15,177 nucleotides of DNA from Gammaproteobacteria bacterium (GTDB taxonomy: Bacteria; Pseudomonadota; Gammaproteobacteria; Steroidobacterales; Woeseiaceae), in assembly GCA_029881015.1 (NCBI GenBank), contig JAOUNK010000037.1, positions 1 to 15,177 of the forward strand, written 5' to 3'. How positions within the stretch are numbered: position 1 is the first letter of the stretch; every line of letters starts with the position of its first letter. Of this stretch, positions 7,245 through 14,597 are shown one piece after another. The position numbers and the translations under genes are program-made. Under the pieces are notes generated by a model, which saw nothing but the letters and a program-made list of their open reading frames with translations, did no database searches and was not told the origin of the DNA.

Positions 7245-8341
7245 ATGTAGAACTCGATATCGCGGCTGCCCAGTTGCTTGTCTGACATTGGCCTGCCCGA
7301 GCGCTTGGCGTCAATGACCCGTTCGATGCCCACGTGCACGAGATCGGCCTTTACATTCCTGTTGCCGTGGTTCGGGGCGTTGTCGAGACCCGCAACGTTC
7401 TTGCGCATGATCCTGATGTCCTGTCCGAGCACAATGCGGGTGTAGGCGTGGATGATGGGTGAAAGGATTTTTCCAACCCAGCTGGGATAAGGAAACCGGT
7501 AGGAGATCAATGTGTAGACCCTGCATGACCGGCCATCTTCCGGCGTTATCTGGCTCGTAATAACAAACCCCGAGTCATCCCCCCAATGGTAGTCGCAACG
7601 CGTGATATTGGGCGCGAAGAACTTGTCGGTATGCCGCAGCGCTTGCTTCTTTGGATTCGTCAACAGGGGCCACATGCCAATCGCATCCTCAGCATCGTGA
7701 TACGTCACCTCAACGCTGCTCGGATTCGTCTCGACGGTGGAGCGCATGATCCGATCCGCTTTCTTGCGGAAGATCTTGTCGTGCACGTAGACCGTATGCG
7801 GCACATCCATGAAGTTCTGAGCCAGGGTGCTGACGGTTCCTGAAAACCGGCTGACCATGTAGTAGTTCGTCCAGGGGCGTTGCTGCCAATAGGGCATCGG
7901 AAAGATCTCGGCCTGTTCCGGGTCGTTGTCGCCGACATAGAGCCAGACCAGCCCGTAGGCTTCGCGCGAGACGAAGGAACGCAGCCGGTACGGATGCGGC
8001 TTGTCAGGTAAGCGCGCCCCATCCTGAGACGGGATATGAACAACCCTGCCGTTGCCGTCGTAACGCCAGCCGTGGTATGGGCACACCAGGCAATCATCGA
8101 CCAGTCGGCCCGCGGATAACATCGTGCCGCGGTGCAGGCACTGATCGACGAGCGCAGCAATGGCTCCATCGCTCTGCCTGTACACAACGATTCCAAGCCC
8201 CAGTATCCGCGCGTTGACAATCTTCCGGCGCCGGATTTCGGACGACGTGCACGCGACGTACCAGCCTTCCTTCAGCTCACCGGCTGTTTCCCAGGCCAGT
8301 TGACGGCTCTGCGCCAGGTCGTGTGTGGATTCTGCAGTCAT
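7241..8341 (-). CDS. Rieske non-heme iron oxygenase, alpha-subunit-like
   Basis: The product has 366 residues. The N-terminal Rieske [2Fe-2S] domain has CLHRG (68-72) and CLVCPYHGW (84-92), giving ligands C68/H70 and C87/H90. The catalytic domain has NFMDVPHTVYVH (176-187), the N-x2-D-x2-H-x4-H signature with H182 and H187 as iron ligands; a C-terminal Asp, probably D308 in GQDIRIMRK, would complete the facial triad. Size and architecture resemble single-component-type oxygenases such as vanillate O-demethylase, and more generally hydroxylases or demethylases. No ferredoxin or reductase partner is in the window. The start ATG has GAGGA upstream and overlaps the GH3 stop by 4 nt (ATGA), so it is translated with GH3. 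It may act on the acid that GH3 conjugates, or on the product. Confidence 0.92.
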   Translation of the reverse strand: MTAESTHDLAQSRQLAWETAGELKEGWYVACTSSEIRRRKIVNARILGLGIVVYRQSDGAIAALVDQCLHRGTMLSAGRLVDDCLVCPYHGWRYDGNGRVVHIPSQDGARLPDKPHPYRLRSFVSREAYGLVWLYVGDNDPEQAEIFPMPYWQQRPWTNYYMVSRFSGTVSTLAQNFMDVPHTVYVHDKIFRKKADRIMRSTVETNPSSVEVTYHDAEDAIGMWPLLTNPKKQALRHTDKFFAPNITRCDYHWGDDSGFVITSQITPEDGRSCRVYTLISYRFPYPSWVGKILSPIIHAYTRIVLGQDIRIMRKNVAGLDNAPNHGNRNVKADLVHVGIERVIDAKRSGRPMSDKQLGSRDIEFYI

Positions 8342-9924
8342 TGTTTTGTTTCCTCAGCGCGGTCTCGCAGCACCCGCAGCAGCGATTCGGCATGCTCGGC
8401 AGAAGCTATGAGCGACACCGGCTTGGCGTCCCCCGAGCGGCGGCCGGCTGCCTGCCAGGACGCGTGCAGCAGGTCCGGCAAACTGCTGACGCGACAGATG
8501 GAAACAGCCGCGAGCTGCCCGTTTTTTCTCGCGATCGCGTAATGGTGCACTCGGCACAGCTCGGTTTCGACCCGCTCAGCCGCCTCATCAGCGGCCGCAT
8601 CACTGACCAGCAGGTAACCTGGCGGGCGTGCCGTCGAGGCTGGAATCAGTATGGCAGATCCCGGCAACGCTGCGGCACTCAGGGCGCGAGATACGATACG
8701 CTCATCGAGCTTTTCACCAACGAGGTCGGAGCGATGGTCGCCCCTGCCAATGAAGCGAATGCAGGGAGTGCGCTCGACAAACTCTGTTACCTCGACGACG
8801 TCGCCGAGGCAATACCGATACAGCCCGCCGGACGTCGTCAGCAGGGGTCTGTATTGCTCACCCACCGCAAGTTCGTCAACGAGTCTCGGCGAGCCGCTCT
8901 CGTCCACGAATTCGAGAAAGTGGCTCGTGATTGCCACAGGTCTCGTCGACGTCGTGCCCCAGGAAAGACTGACGACACCCTCCGTCGCAAAAAGCCCTTT
9001 CGGCACAATTCGTTTGCCCGGAAACAGGCTCTCAAGCCTCGCCGAGTAGGCCGCGCTTGGTCCGTCTGTCCAGCAGCTGATCACCTGCAGCTGCGGCCAG
9101 AGTCCCGTGAAGTCCCGACACTCGACTGCCGCTATCAGGGCCTTGTAGCGGTCTACGGACAGAGTCTCTCTCAATGCGTCCAGGCTCTGTTCCGCGCGAG
9201 CGCCATCGAGCAATACATCCAGCAACGACAACAGGAACGTGGGACTCCAGACACTCAGCATCCTCAGGTCCGGCTCGGCGACAATCATTCGCAACGCCTC
9301 GAGTTGCCAATCGCCCCGATACGAGCCGGGCACGATCGAGCCGACAACCGTTGGCAGCAGCTTTTCCGCCGGGCTGCCGGCCAGGTAGCTCGCATCGCTC
9401 GCACTGCCGACCGTGACACCGCCTGCTGTTTTCTCGGGGGCCGAGTTATCGGGCGAAATCGACCAGTAGCTCGGTCCGGCTATCGCCGGGCAGTCGCGGA
9501 CGAGCGTTGCGAGCCAGACGACGAGTGCGCTTTGGAATTCGCGGAGTAGCGCGTTCGTGTACGGTACGTCCTTGTGCTGCGCACCCGACCCGCTGGTGCG
9601 CTCGAAGTGCACTGGGTATTCTTCAGTCAGCACGCGCTGTTCGCCGGACTTCGCACGACTTACCCAGGGACTGACGCTCGTCCAGTCGAATACGGGAACG
9701 CGACTTTGAAAATCGCGTATCGACTGCATCGAGGCGAAACCATGCTCGGTCCCGAAATGTGTGTCGGCATTCGCGCTCAGAATCCGCCACAATCGCGCCC
9801 TTTGTGCATCGCCTGGCGACATCAAGGCTGACTCGAAATGCCGCAGCTCCGCTGCTGCTTCGGCGGCAAATTCCTGCCAGGGGATACCTGGCGCTGGCGG
9901 GGCCCGGCGGGACGTATCGGCCAT
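8338..9924 (-). CDS. GH3-family acyl-adenylating amide synthetase
   Basis: The product has 528 residues and matches the GH3 auxin-responsive family (PF03321), ANL-superfamily enzymes that adenylate a carboxylic acid and transfer the acyl group to an amine, usually an amino acid; in plants the substrates are jasmonate, auxin or benzoates. Visible motifs are the ATP loop ERTSGSGAQHK (108-118), GLFATEG (310-316), YRYCLGD (369-375) and FIGRGDHRSDLVGEKLDE (391-408). Length is close to bacterial homologues and a little shorter than plant GH3 proteins. The ATG at 9924 has AGGA about 10 nt upstream. It is the first gene of a leftward pair with the Rieske oxygenase and is divergent from the alpha/beta hydrolase. 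The acid and amine substrates cannot be read from the sequence. The 408-residue open frame on the opposite strand is a shadow. Confidence 0.9.
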   Translation of the reverse strand: MADTSRRAPPAPGIPWQEFAAEAAAELRHFESALMSPGDAQRARLWRILSANADTHFGTEHGFASMQSIRDFQSRVPVFDWTSVSPWVSRAKSGEQRVLTEEYPVHFERTSGSGAQHKDVPYTNALLREFQSALVVWLATLVRDCPAIAGPSYWSISPDNSAPEKTAGGVTVGSASDASYLAGSPAEKLLPTVVGSIVPGSYRGDWQLEALRMIVAEPDLRMLSVWSPTFLLSLLDVLLDGARAEQSLDALRETLSVDRYKALIAAVECRDFTGLWPQLQVISCWTDGPSAAYSARLESLFPGKRIVPKGLFATEGVVSLSWGTTSTRPVAITSHFLEFVDESGSPRLVDELAVGEQYRPLLTTSGGLYRYCLGDVVEVTEFVERTPCIRFIGRGDHRSDLVGEKLDERIVSRALSAAALPGSAILIPASTARPPGYLLVSDAAADEAAERVETELCRVHHYAIARKNGQLAAVSICRVSSLPDLLHASWQAAGRRSGDAKPVSLIASAEHAESLLRVLRDRAEETKQ

Positions 9925-9982
9925 TAGCAGCGTTTCCTGGTTTTCACCCGCCGTTCTCCTCGGTTACGGTCGCCCAGCAGGC

Positions 9983-9992
9983 TATAGTCTAC
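9983..9992 (+). promoter_or_regulatory. Shared cluster motif (-10 or operator candidate), copy 2
   Basis: TATAGTCTAC lies in the 99-nt divergent region between GH3 and the hydrolase, 41 nt before the hydrolase ATG. It matches the YATARTSTRC pattern seen at 5581 and 12860. TATAGT also resembles a sigma70 -10, and the reverse strand reads GTAGACTATA, so it could serve either direction. No convincing -35 is visible. Confidence 0.35.
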
Positions 9993-10010
9993 CTACCGGG
10001 AGGCGAATTG

Positions 10011-10043
10011 ATGTGGTCCGTACATGAGCCCAATAATAGTTAA
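10011..10043 (+). CDS. Possible 10-codon leader ORF overlapping the hydrolase start
   Basis: ATG at 10011 encodes MWSVHEPNNS and stops at TAA (10041-10043), in a different frame from the hydrolase that starts at 10024. It has GGGAGG at 9998-10003, seven nt upstream, the best ribosome binding site in this region, whereas the hydrolase ATG has none of its own and an in-frame TGA at 10009 blocks any earlier start. Translation through this mini-ORF could deliver ribosomes to the hydrolase by coupling. A sequencing indel that hides the true N-terminus is an alternative. Confidence 0.3.
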   Translation: MWSVHEPNNS

Positions 10044-10917
10044 TCGGCCGGATAGCACCAGCCCCTGGACGCCTCAGGGCTTCGGAGCCTACGCTGAGCA
10101 CTATCCGCATACCGCCTGGGACCCTGTGCCAGCGGACCGCGATCAGACCGATGCTTTTGTTGCCGGGTGGATGACGAACGAGCCTTGCCAGCCGCAGCAG
10201 GTCGGCACGATCGTGTTGTCACCGGGGCTTTTCTCCGAGTTCTTGCCGGGCTGCTTTGCGGCTGCAATGCGGGCACTCAGCGACGCAGGGTTTCGAGTAA
10301 TACGCACCAGGGCCAGGAGTCGATTCGGTATTCGTGACCAGGCAGCGCGCATCGCGGCAGAGCTTGCCGGGACGCTGGGACCTGAGGAGCGCTTCGTGTG
10401 GTGCGGCCATAGCAAGGGAGCAATCGAACTGCTGTACGCGCTCGATACCGATGACAGGTTGCGCGATGGTTGCGCCGCTGCAGTTGTCGCGCAACCGGCG
10501 GTTGGGATGTCGCGTGTGGTCGACCGTTGGCAGAATCATCCGCGTGGCCTTCGCGAGCGCATGGGAGGTGTATTGCTTTCAAGTCCGCCCGTGCGTGCCG
10601 GTGTTCGAGATATCTCCGCTGCACGCGACCCGATTGTTTCTGACTGGCTTGCCGACTTCAAGCCGGTAGTGCCGACGGTCTGTGCGGTTTCCTGGTCGAT
10701 CCGGCCGACAAGCTGGGTCGACTCTTATCATCGTACGCTGAATGAGATGGCGCCAGGTCACGCTCACGATGGACAATTCCTGCTGGTCGACCAACGAATC
10801 CCCGGCGCGTCCCTCGTCTGTCTGCCAGAGCTCGACCACGCGCAGGTCGTTTTTGGCGGCCATTCGTTCGACGCAGGTAGATTCTGGCAGACGCTTGTCC
10901 AGGTCGCCCTTCAATAG
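10024..10917 (+). CDS. Alpha/beta hydrolase-fold protein
   Basis: The product has 297 residues, with a predicted serine-hydrolase nucleophile elbow GHSKG (128-132, S130) preceded by a hydrophobic strand, as in lipases and esterases (AB_hydrolase fold). H272 in LPELDHAQVV is a good candidate for the catalytic His; D249 in AHDGQF is one possible acid, but this is uncertain. An oxyanion region near 'VLSPGLFSEF' (64-73) is reminiscent of lipase-like proteins. No signal peptide is seen, so it is likely cytosolic. It could cleave or exchange an ester, thioester or amide in the pathway, or act as a releasing enzyme. The start ATG lacks its own ribosome binding site; see the overlapping mini-ORF. The stop TAG directly abuts the stop of the convergent acyltransferase. 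Confidence 0.8.
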   Translation: MSPIIVNRPDSTSPWTPQGFGAYAEHYPHTAWDPVPADRDQTDAFVAGWMTNEPCQPQQVGTIVLSPGLFSEFLPGCFAAAMRALSDAGFRVIRTRARSRFGIRDQAARIAAELAGTLGPEERFVWCGHSKGAIELLYALDTDDRLRDGCAAAVVAQPAVGMSRVVDRWQNHPRGLRERMGGVLLSSPPVRAGVRDISAARDPIVSDWLADFKPVVPTVCAVSWSIRPTSWVDSYHRTLNEMAPGHAHDGQFLLVDQRIPGASLVCLPELDHAQVVFGGHSFDAGRFWQTLVQVALQ

Positions 10918-12039
10918 TCAGACCAGGTAGCTCTCGAATCCCGGCCACAACTCGTCGTTCAGAATTGGTTTGGCGTTTTCACCGAGCGACATGCAGTAGA
11001 GATCCATTGGGACGGTAGTGGAAATCATGTTTCGCAGGGCTCGCCACAACGGATCTTCGTCGTAGAGGCAGAACGTAAGTGTCGCGTAGCGGCGCGTGCG
11101 GATCATGTCCCGGAATGCGACCGTAAGTAACTCTGCAAATACTTCCGGGTCCCGGTCTCTTACCCGAATATGCGTGAGAGCCAGGTCGGGCAAGTGGCTC
11201 GATGCGCCGACTGAAATTGTCGGTCGCCGGGTAAACACGGAGGCCGCGTTCAGTGCCTTGCGAAGGAGCTCCACCCGCTGCGGAAGTGCGTCAATGACGA
11301 TTCGGTTGATCGCCGAAGAATCCCACGGTGCGACGCAACCGGCAATGTGGCCGCGTGAGTCCCGTGCAATAAGGAAGTTTTCGATACCGAATTCAGGCCA
11401 GCCGGTGATACGTCGCTGCCAGGTTTGCGAATCAAAGACCGGCGAGAGCTGCAGGTCGCGGCTTTGCGCATCCACGAATTCCCTGAGCTCCTCACTGTCG
11501 CTACTCAAAGCCCGGCGGATTTCATAACGCCGCCTGCCCCATCGCCGCCAGGGCAGCATGCCGACGACCGAGACTGTACGGTAGCCGCGCAGGCGACCGA
11601 AACCGAGTCGTTTGCCGAGGCGCGATTCCAGAATCGAAGAACTGGCAATGCGATTGTCACGCAGGATGCTGCAGTAGGCCAATGTTGCACCGTAGTGGAG
11701 GCGGATTTCATCGAGAACCGCGATCGCCACTTTTCGCCAGAGCCCGGAAACACCGCGGCCGCTGGCCTGCCTGAGGTCAGCCAGGTAAGCGACGGCGCCA
11801 ATCGACCCGTCGATATAGGCTGGCCGAACAACGACCGATGTAATACTGACGATGCGGCCCTCGCGGGTCACCAGCCAGGTGGCATTGTCCGGACTGTGCG
11901 CATTGTGCAGTGCGAAAAAATCAGGGGCACGTTCGAATCGAAATGACATGCCGGCCTGCATGCCTTCGTCGCGCATGAATGCAAGGATGGCGTCATTGTC
12001 ATCGGCTACTGCACGGCGAAAGACCAGGCCATCCGACAA
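10918..12039 (-). CDS. GNAT-like acyltransferase, probably two-domain
   Basis: The product has about 373 residues from a TTG at 12039. Its N-terminal half (FRRAVADDNDAILAFM, then WLVTREGRIVSITSVVV, then VAYLADLRQASGRGVSG) shows the strand and CoA-loop pattern of GNAT acetyl/acyl-transferases, with RGVSGLW at the R-G-x-G-x pyrophosphate-binding position. A second region (YEIRRALSSDSEELREFV, NFLIARDSRGHIAGCV) repeats the fold weakly, so a double-GNAT protein is likely. It would transfer an acyl group from acyl-CoA or acyl-ACP to an amine. The frame is open to a GTG at 12129, but that part reads through the upstream gene; the TTG lies 14 nt after the upstream stop. Function is inferred from fold patterns only. 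Confidence 0.72.
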   Translation of the reverse strand: MSDGLVFRRAVADDNDAILAFMRDEGMQAGMSFRFERAPDFFALHNAHSPDNATWLVTREGRIVSITSVVVRPAYIDGSIGAVAYLADLRQASGRGVSGLWRKVAIAVLDEIRLHYGATLAYCSILRDNRIASSSILESRLGKRLGFGRLRGYRTVSVVGMLPWRRWGRRRYEIRRALSSDSEELREFVDAQSRDLQLSPVFDSQTWQRRITGWPEFGIENFLIARDSRGHIAGCVAPWDSSAINRIVIDALPQRVELLRKALNAASVFTRRPTISVGASSHLPDLALTHIRVRDRDPEVFAELLTVAFRDMIRTRRYATLTFCLYDEDPLWRALRNMISTTVPMDLYCMSLGENAKPILNDELWPGFESYLV

Positions 12040-12053
12040 TTTCGGCGATTTGC

Positions 12054-12821
12054 TCAGTTCGCCTGTCCTCGGTCCCCGGCGAACGCGCGCGCGGCCAGTG
12101 GGCGAAGATTGTCCGGTGCCAGCCGGCACAGGCAGACAAGCTCGTCGCCATCCCGGTAGCCCGGATTCAGTTTCAGGAAATGGGCCACCGGCCCCAGTCT
12201 GCTGTGCTTCGCGGGAACGTCAGCCAGTTCGTCGACCAGTCGACCCTGCGGGGTCGGGAAACGAATGACACCCGACGTACTGTCGAAATTGTCGCCGAAC
12301 TTCTCGCGTGCGAGTGCCGATAACATTGCCCGATCCTCTGGTGACTCGGGGATCTTGTGATGCGGAATGTAGTGCTTCGCGAACGCCGGCAGGAAACGAT
12401 AGGTTCGGTGCCCTTTGACGATCAGAAGCCAGTAGAGCGGAGCATCGTGGCGGCGCGCAATCGTGCCTGCGAAACGAATCCATTCAAGCGCCCAGCCCGG
12501 GCTACCCCAGTATGCCGGGTCGATTACGGTATCACCCGAAAACAACACGCGAACAGGCTGCCCGGCCGCACTGCTCCAGTAAATCTCCAGAGTTGTGAAT
12601 CCGCAAAGCTGGCTGTCCGCGTTCGTCAATAGCAGGACGTCAGTCTTTTGCTCAAGGTCGCGCCGAAAAATCTGGTCCGAGACGTCAGCGAAATTCGATG
12701 CATAGAGTTCGAACATCGCCTGCACTGTGGCTGACTCGAGCTCATCACAGGACACGATCCGAGCCGACAGGCGATCGTTGTCGCGTCTTGATGGAGCCAC
12801 ACGGTCCGTGGTTGATTCCAT
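12054..12821 (-). CDS. GNAT-fold-like protein, possible acyltransferase
   Basis: The product has 255 residues. Motifs include 'RVLFSGDTVIDPAYWGSPGW' (90-109), 'PLYWLLIVKGHRTYRFLPAF' and a C-terminal 'HFLKLNPGYRDGDELVCL' stretch. The strand order (LLLTNADSQLCGFTTLEI, then RVLFSGDTVI, then LYWLLIVKG) is similar to GNAT proteins, but the classical R-x-x-G-x-G/A CoA loop is not obvious, so the class is uncertain. I have seen similar uncharacterised proteins but cannot name a family. It starts at ATG 12821 with only a weak GAG ribosome binding site. It is followed after 14 nt by the other GNAT-like gene, most likely as a two-gene operon, and it is divergent from the second desaturase. Confidence 0.6.
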   Translation of the reverse strand: MESTTDRVAPSRRDNDRLSARIVSCDELESATVQAMFELYASNFADVSDQIFRRDLEQKTDVLLLTNADSQLCGFTTLEIYWSSAAGQPVRVLFSGDTVIDPAYWGSPGWALEWIRFAGTIARRHDAPLYWLLIVKGHRTYRFLPAFAKHYIPHHKIPESPEDRAMLSALAREKFGDNFDSTSGVIRFPTPQGRLVDELADVPAKHSRLGPVAHFLKLNPGYRDGDELVCLCRLAPDNLRPLAARAFAGDRGQAN

Positions 12822-12859
12822 GGTAATCGCTCTGGAATGCTCTTGCCGCCATTTGCGGT

Positions 12860-12869
12860 CATAGTGTAC
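12860..12869 (+). promoter_or_regulatory. Shared cluster motif (-10 or operator candidate), copy 3
   Basis: CATAGTGTAC lies 47 nt before the GTG start of the second desaturase, in the divergent region with the acyltransferase gene. Together with the copy at 5581 it shares a longer core: TTT(G/A)CGG, then CATA(G/A)TGT(A/G)C, then TTG a few bases on. The same divergent placement in three cluster regions argues for a common promoter or operator. Confidence 0.4.
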
Positions 12870-12906
12870 CGTTGTCCTACGCCCATGCCCACCAGGAGAC
12901 TTTTAC

Positions 12907-13767
12907 GTGTCTGCATCGGCTGCTATCGATCGACGAAGTCTCTTAGCCTTATTGCTCGAGTGGGCCGTCATCATTATCACGATCTACCTGGCGCTCAGAA
13001 TTGGTACCTGGTGGTCTGCAGTCGCTGCTTTCGTCATCGTGTCGACGCGACAACATGCACTCCTGATCCTGTATCACGATGCTGTCCACGGACATTTTGC
13101 GCGCGACGCGCGAGTAAACGATTTCATGGTCAACCTGTTCGTGGGCATTCCCGCGATGTTGCCTGTCGAGGTATACAGGCCGCTGCATATCGATCATCAC
13201 CGCGAACTCGGTACGGACCGGGACCCGGAGCGGCAATTGCTCTATGTGAATCAGGCGTGGAATTACCAGCCACTCCCGTTCGGTGCACTGCTCCGCCAGT
13301 TACTCGGCGACCTGTTGATCGTCAACGGGGCTCGGACCATCGCCGCATGGAGGAAGAGCCGGCCTTTCCCGCCAATGAGTGCGCAGACAATGATCATCGC
13401 GGCGGCGTGGATCATCGCGCTTGGTCTTTTAATCTATGCTCAGCCCGCGGTGGCAATGATCGCGCTTGCCCTCTGGATCTTGCCGTTACTCACTCTGACA
13501 CAGCTACTGCAAAAGCTTCGCAGCTATGCCGAGCATAGCGGCGGACCCGGTGTCACACCCGGATGGCAGGACTGGACATACAGTTGGCGACCCGGGTTAC
13601 TCGGTCGAATGACGATCTGGCCCTACAACATCAACCGCCACCGCGAGCATCACCAACAGCCCGGTCTGGCCTGGCATCATCTACCGTCTGTCGCAGCTGA
13701 TCGGGCGTGTCTCGCCGGCTCTTCGCTTTGGCAGCTCCTGGCGGCGCAACGGGACCATCCGAGATGA
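12907..13767 (+). CDS. Membrane fatty-acid desaturase-family di-iron enzyme (second copy)
   Basis: The product has 286 residues with histidine boxes HDAVHGH (57-63), HIDHH (94-98) and HREHH (245-249), plus SYAEH (206-210) and HH (257-258), the pattern of integral-membrane desaturases, hydroxylases and ketolases (PF00487). Hydrophobic stretches near 12-46, 75-90, 160-176 and 181-200 give a polytopic membrane topology. 'HHRELGTDRDPE' (97-108) and 'RSYAEHSG' are typical of a sub-branch of this family. It is different from the desaturase at 6315, so it is not a recent duplicate. The GTG start at 12907 has AGGAGA seven to eight nt upstream. Its stop overlaps the following FA_hydroxylase gene as ATGA, so the two are coupled. 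It would use O2 and a donor not encoded here. Confidence 0.88.
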   Translation: MSASAAIDRRSLLALLLEWAVIIITIYLALRIGTWWSAVAAFVIVSTRQHALLILYHDAVHGHFARDARVNDFMVNLFVGIPAMLPVEVYRPLHIDHHRELGTDRDPERQLLYVNQAWNYQPLPFGALLRQLLGDLLIVNGARTIAAWRKSRPFPPMSAQTMIIAAAWIIALGLLIYAQPAVAMIALALWILPLLTLTQLLQKLRSYAEHSGGPGVTPGWQDWTYSWRPGLLGRMTIWPYNINRHREHHQQPGLAWHHLPSVAADRACLAGSSLWQLLAAQRDHPR

Positions 13768-14486
13768 ATCCTCTGGACACTATCGCCATTGCAGAAAAGG
13801 GAGCGCTGGTCGTCTTTGTCGTGTTGTTTGCTGTGTGGGAAATCTATCGCCCCGCGCGCCCAAAGCGCACGACGCTAAAGGCATTCGACCTTGTCGCGGT
13901 ATTGAACGTGGGCGTGTTCTCGCTCGTTTGCAAGTGGGCGTTAACGCCTTCGGAGGGGTACGCGGCAGCTCCTCTGGGTGCGTTGTCACTGCCACTCAAG
14001 ATCATCGCCGCGCTTATCGTCATTGACTTCACGCTCTACTGGATCCACCGGGCGATGCACAGTTCACTGCTCTGGAATACGCATCGTTTTCACCATTCCA
14101 TCAAGGAAGTCAATTGGCTCAAGGGCATATACACAAGCGGTACACATATCAGCATGTATATTGCACCACAGATACTCCTCGGCATTTACGTTTTCGGATT
14201 CACGCGACTGGAGATGGCCCTGGCGTTCGTCATCGGCTACTTCGTGCAGTTGTGGCAACACGCCAACGTGAGTTTGCCTATCGGTGTTTTGAAGTATCTG
14301 TTCGTGACCCCGCAGTATCACCGGCGTCACCATGCTCTGGGCAAAGACATGCACGACAAGAACTTTGGCGCGATATTGTCCGTCTGGGACGTCCTGTTCG
14401 GAACCTATGCCGAACCGAGTCACGAAAACTACGAGTTCGGCGTCGCGGAGAAAGTCCCGGTAGTGCGCGGCCTCCTCGGCGTCTGA
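13764..14486 (+). CDS. Sterol desaturase / fatty acid hydroxylase family protein
   Basis: The product has 240 residues and the full set of FA_hydroxylase (PF04116) histidine clusters: HRAMH (95-99), HRFHH (107-111), H166 and HRRHH (186-190), with the family's C-terminal 'DKNFGAILSVWDVLFGTY' (198-215). Membrane spans are at about 13-26, 43-60, 76-93 and 130-165. Relatives hydroxylate or desaturate sterols, fatty acids, carotenoids and related lipids, with O2 and an external reductant. The ATG at 13764 overlaps the preceding desaturase stop by 4 nt; a longer frame from 13707 lies within that gene. This makes it the second gene of a two-gene oxidation unit, probably working in sequence with its neighbour on the same lipid. 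It is the last gene of the cluster. Confidence 0.92.
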   Translation: MNPLDTIAIAEKGALVVFVVLFAVWEIYRPARPKRTTLKAFDLVAVLNVGVFSLVCKWALTPSEGYAAAPLGALSLPLKIIAALIVIDFTLYWIHRAMHSSLLWNTHRFHHSIKEVNWLKGIYTSGTHISMYIAPQILLGIYVFGFTRLEMALAFVIGYFVQLWQHANVSLPIGVLKYLFVTPQYHRRHHALGKDMHDKNFGAILSVWDVLFGTYAEPSHENYEFGVAEKVPVVRGLLGV

Positions 14487-14597
14487 GTGAAGCCCGGTGG
14501 GGCACACATGTCTAACTGACTCTGCGGGGCGCCTGCGCTTCGACTTATCGCTAGGTTTTCACTACGTTGAATAGAAAAAGGGCCACGGTGGGGAGCT

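Noticed and set aside
8323..9549. 408-residue open frame antisense to GH3
   Set aside because: The opposite strand carries all GH3 motifs; this frame has Arg/Gln-rich random composition.
12837..13538. 233-residue open frame in another frame over the second desaturase
   Set aside because: Cys/Arg-rich out-of-frame reading of a gene with clear histidine boxes and a good ribosome binding site.
4520..14486. Polyyne, polyketide or nonribosomal peptide cluster
   Set aside because: Multiple desaturases suggested a polyyne, but no fatty acyl-AMP ligase with carrier protein, PKS or NRPS domain is present.
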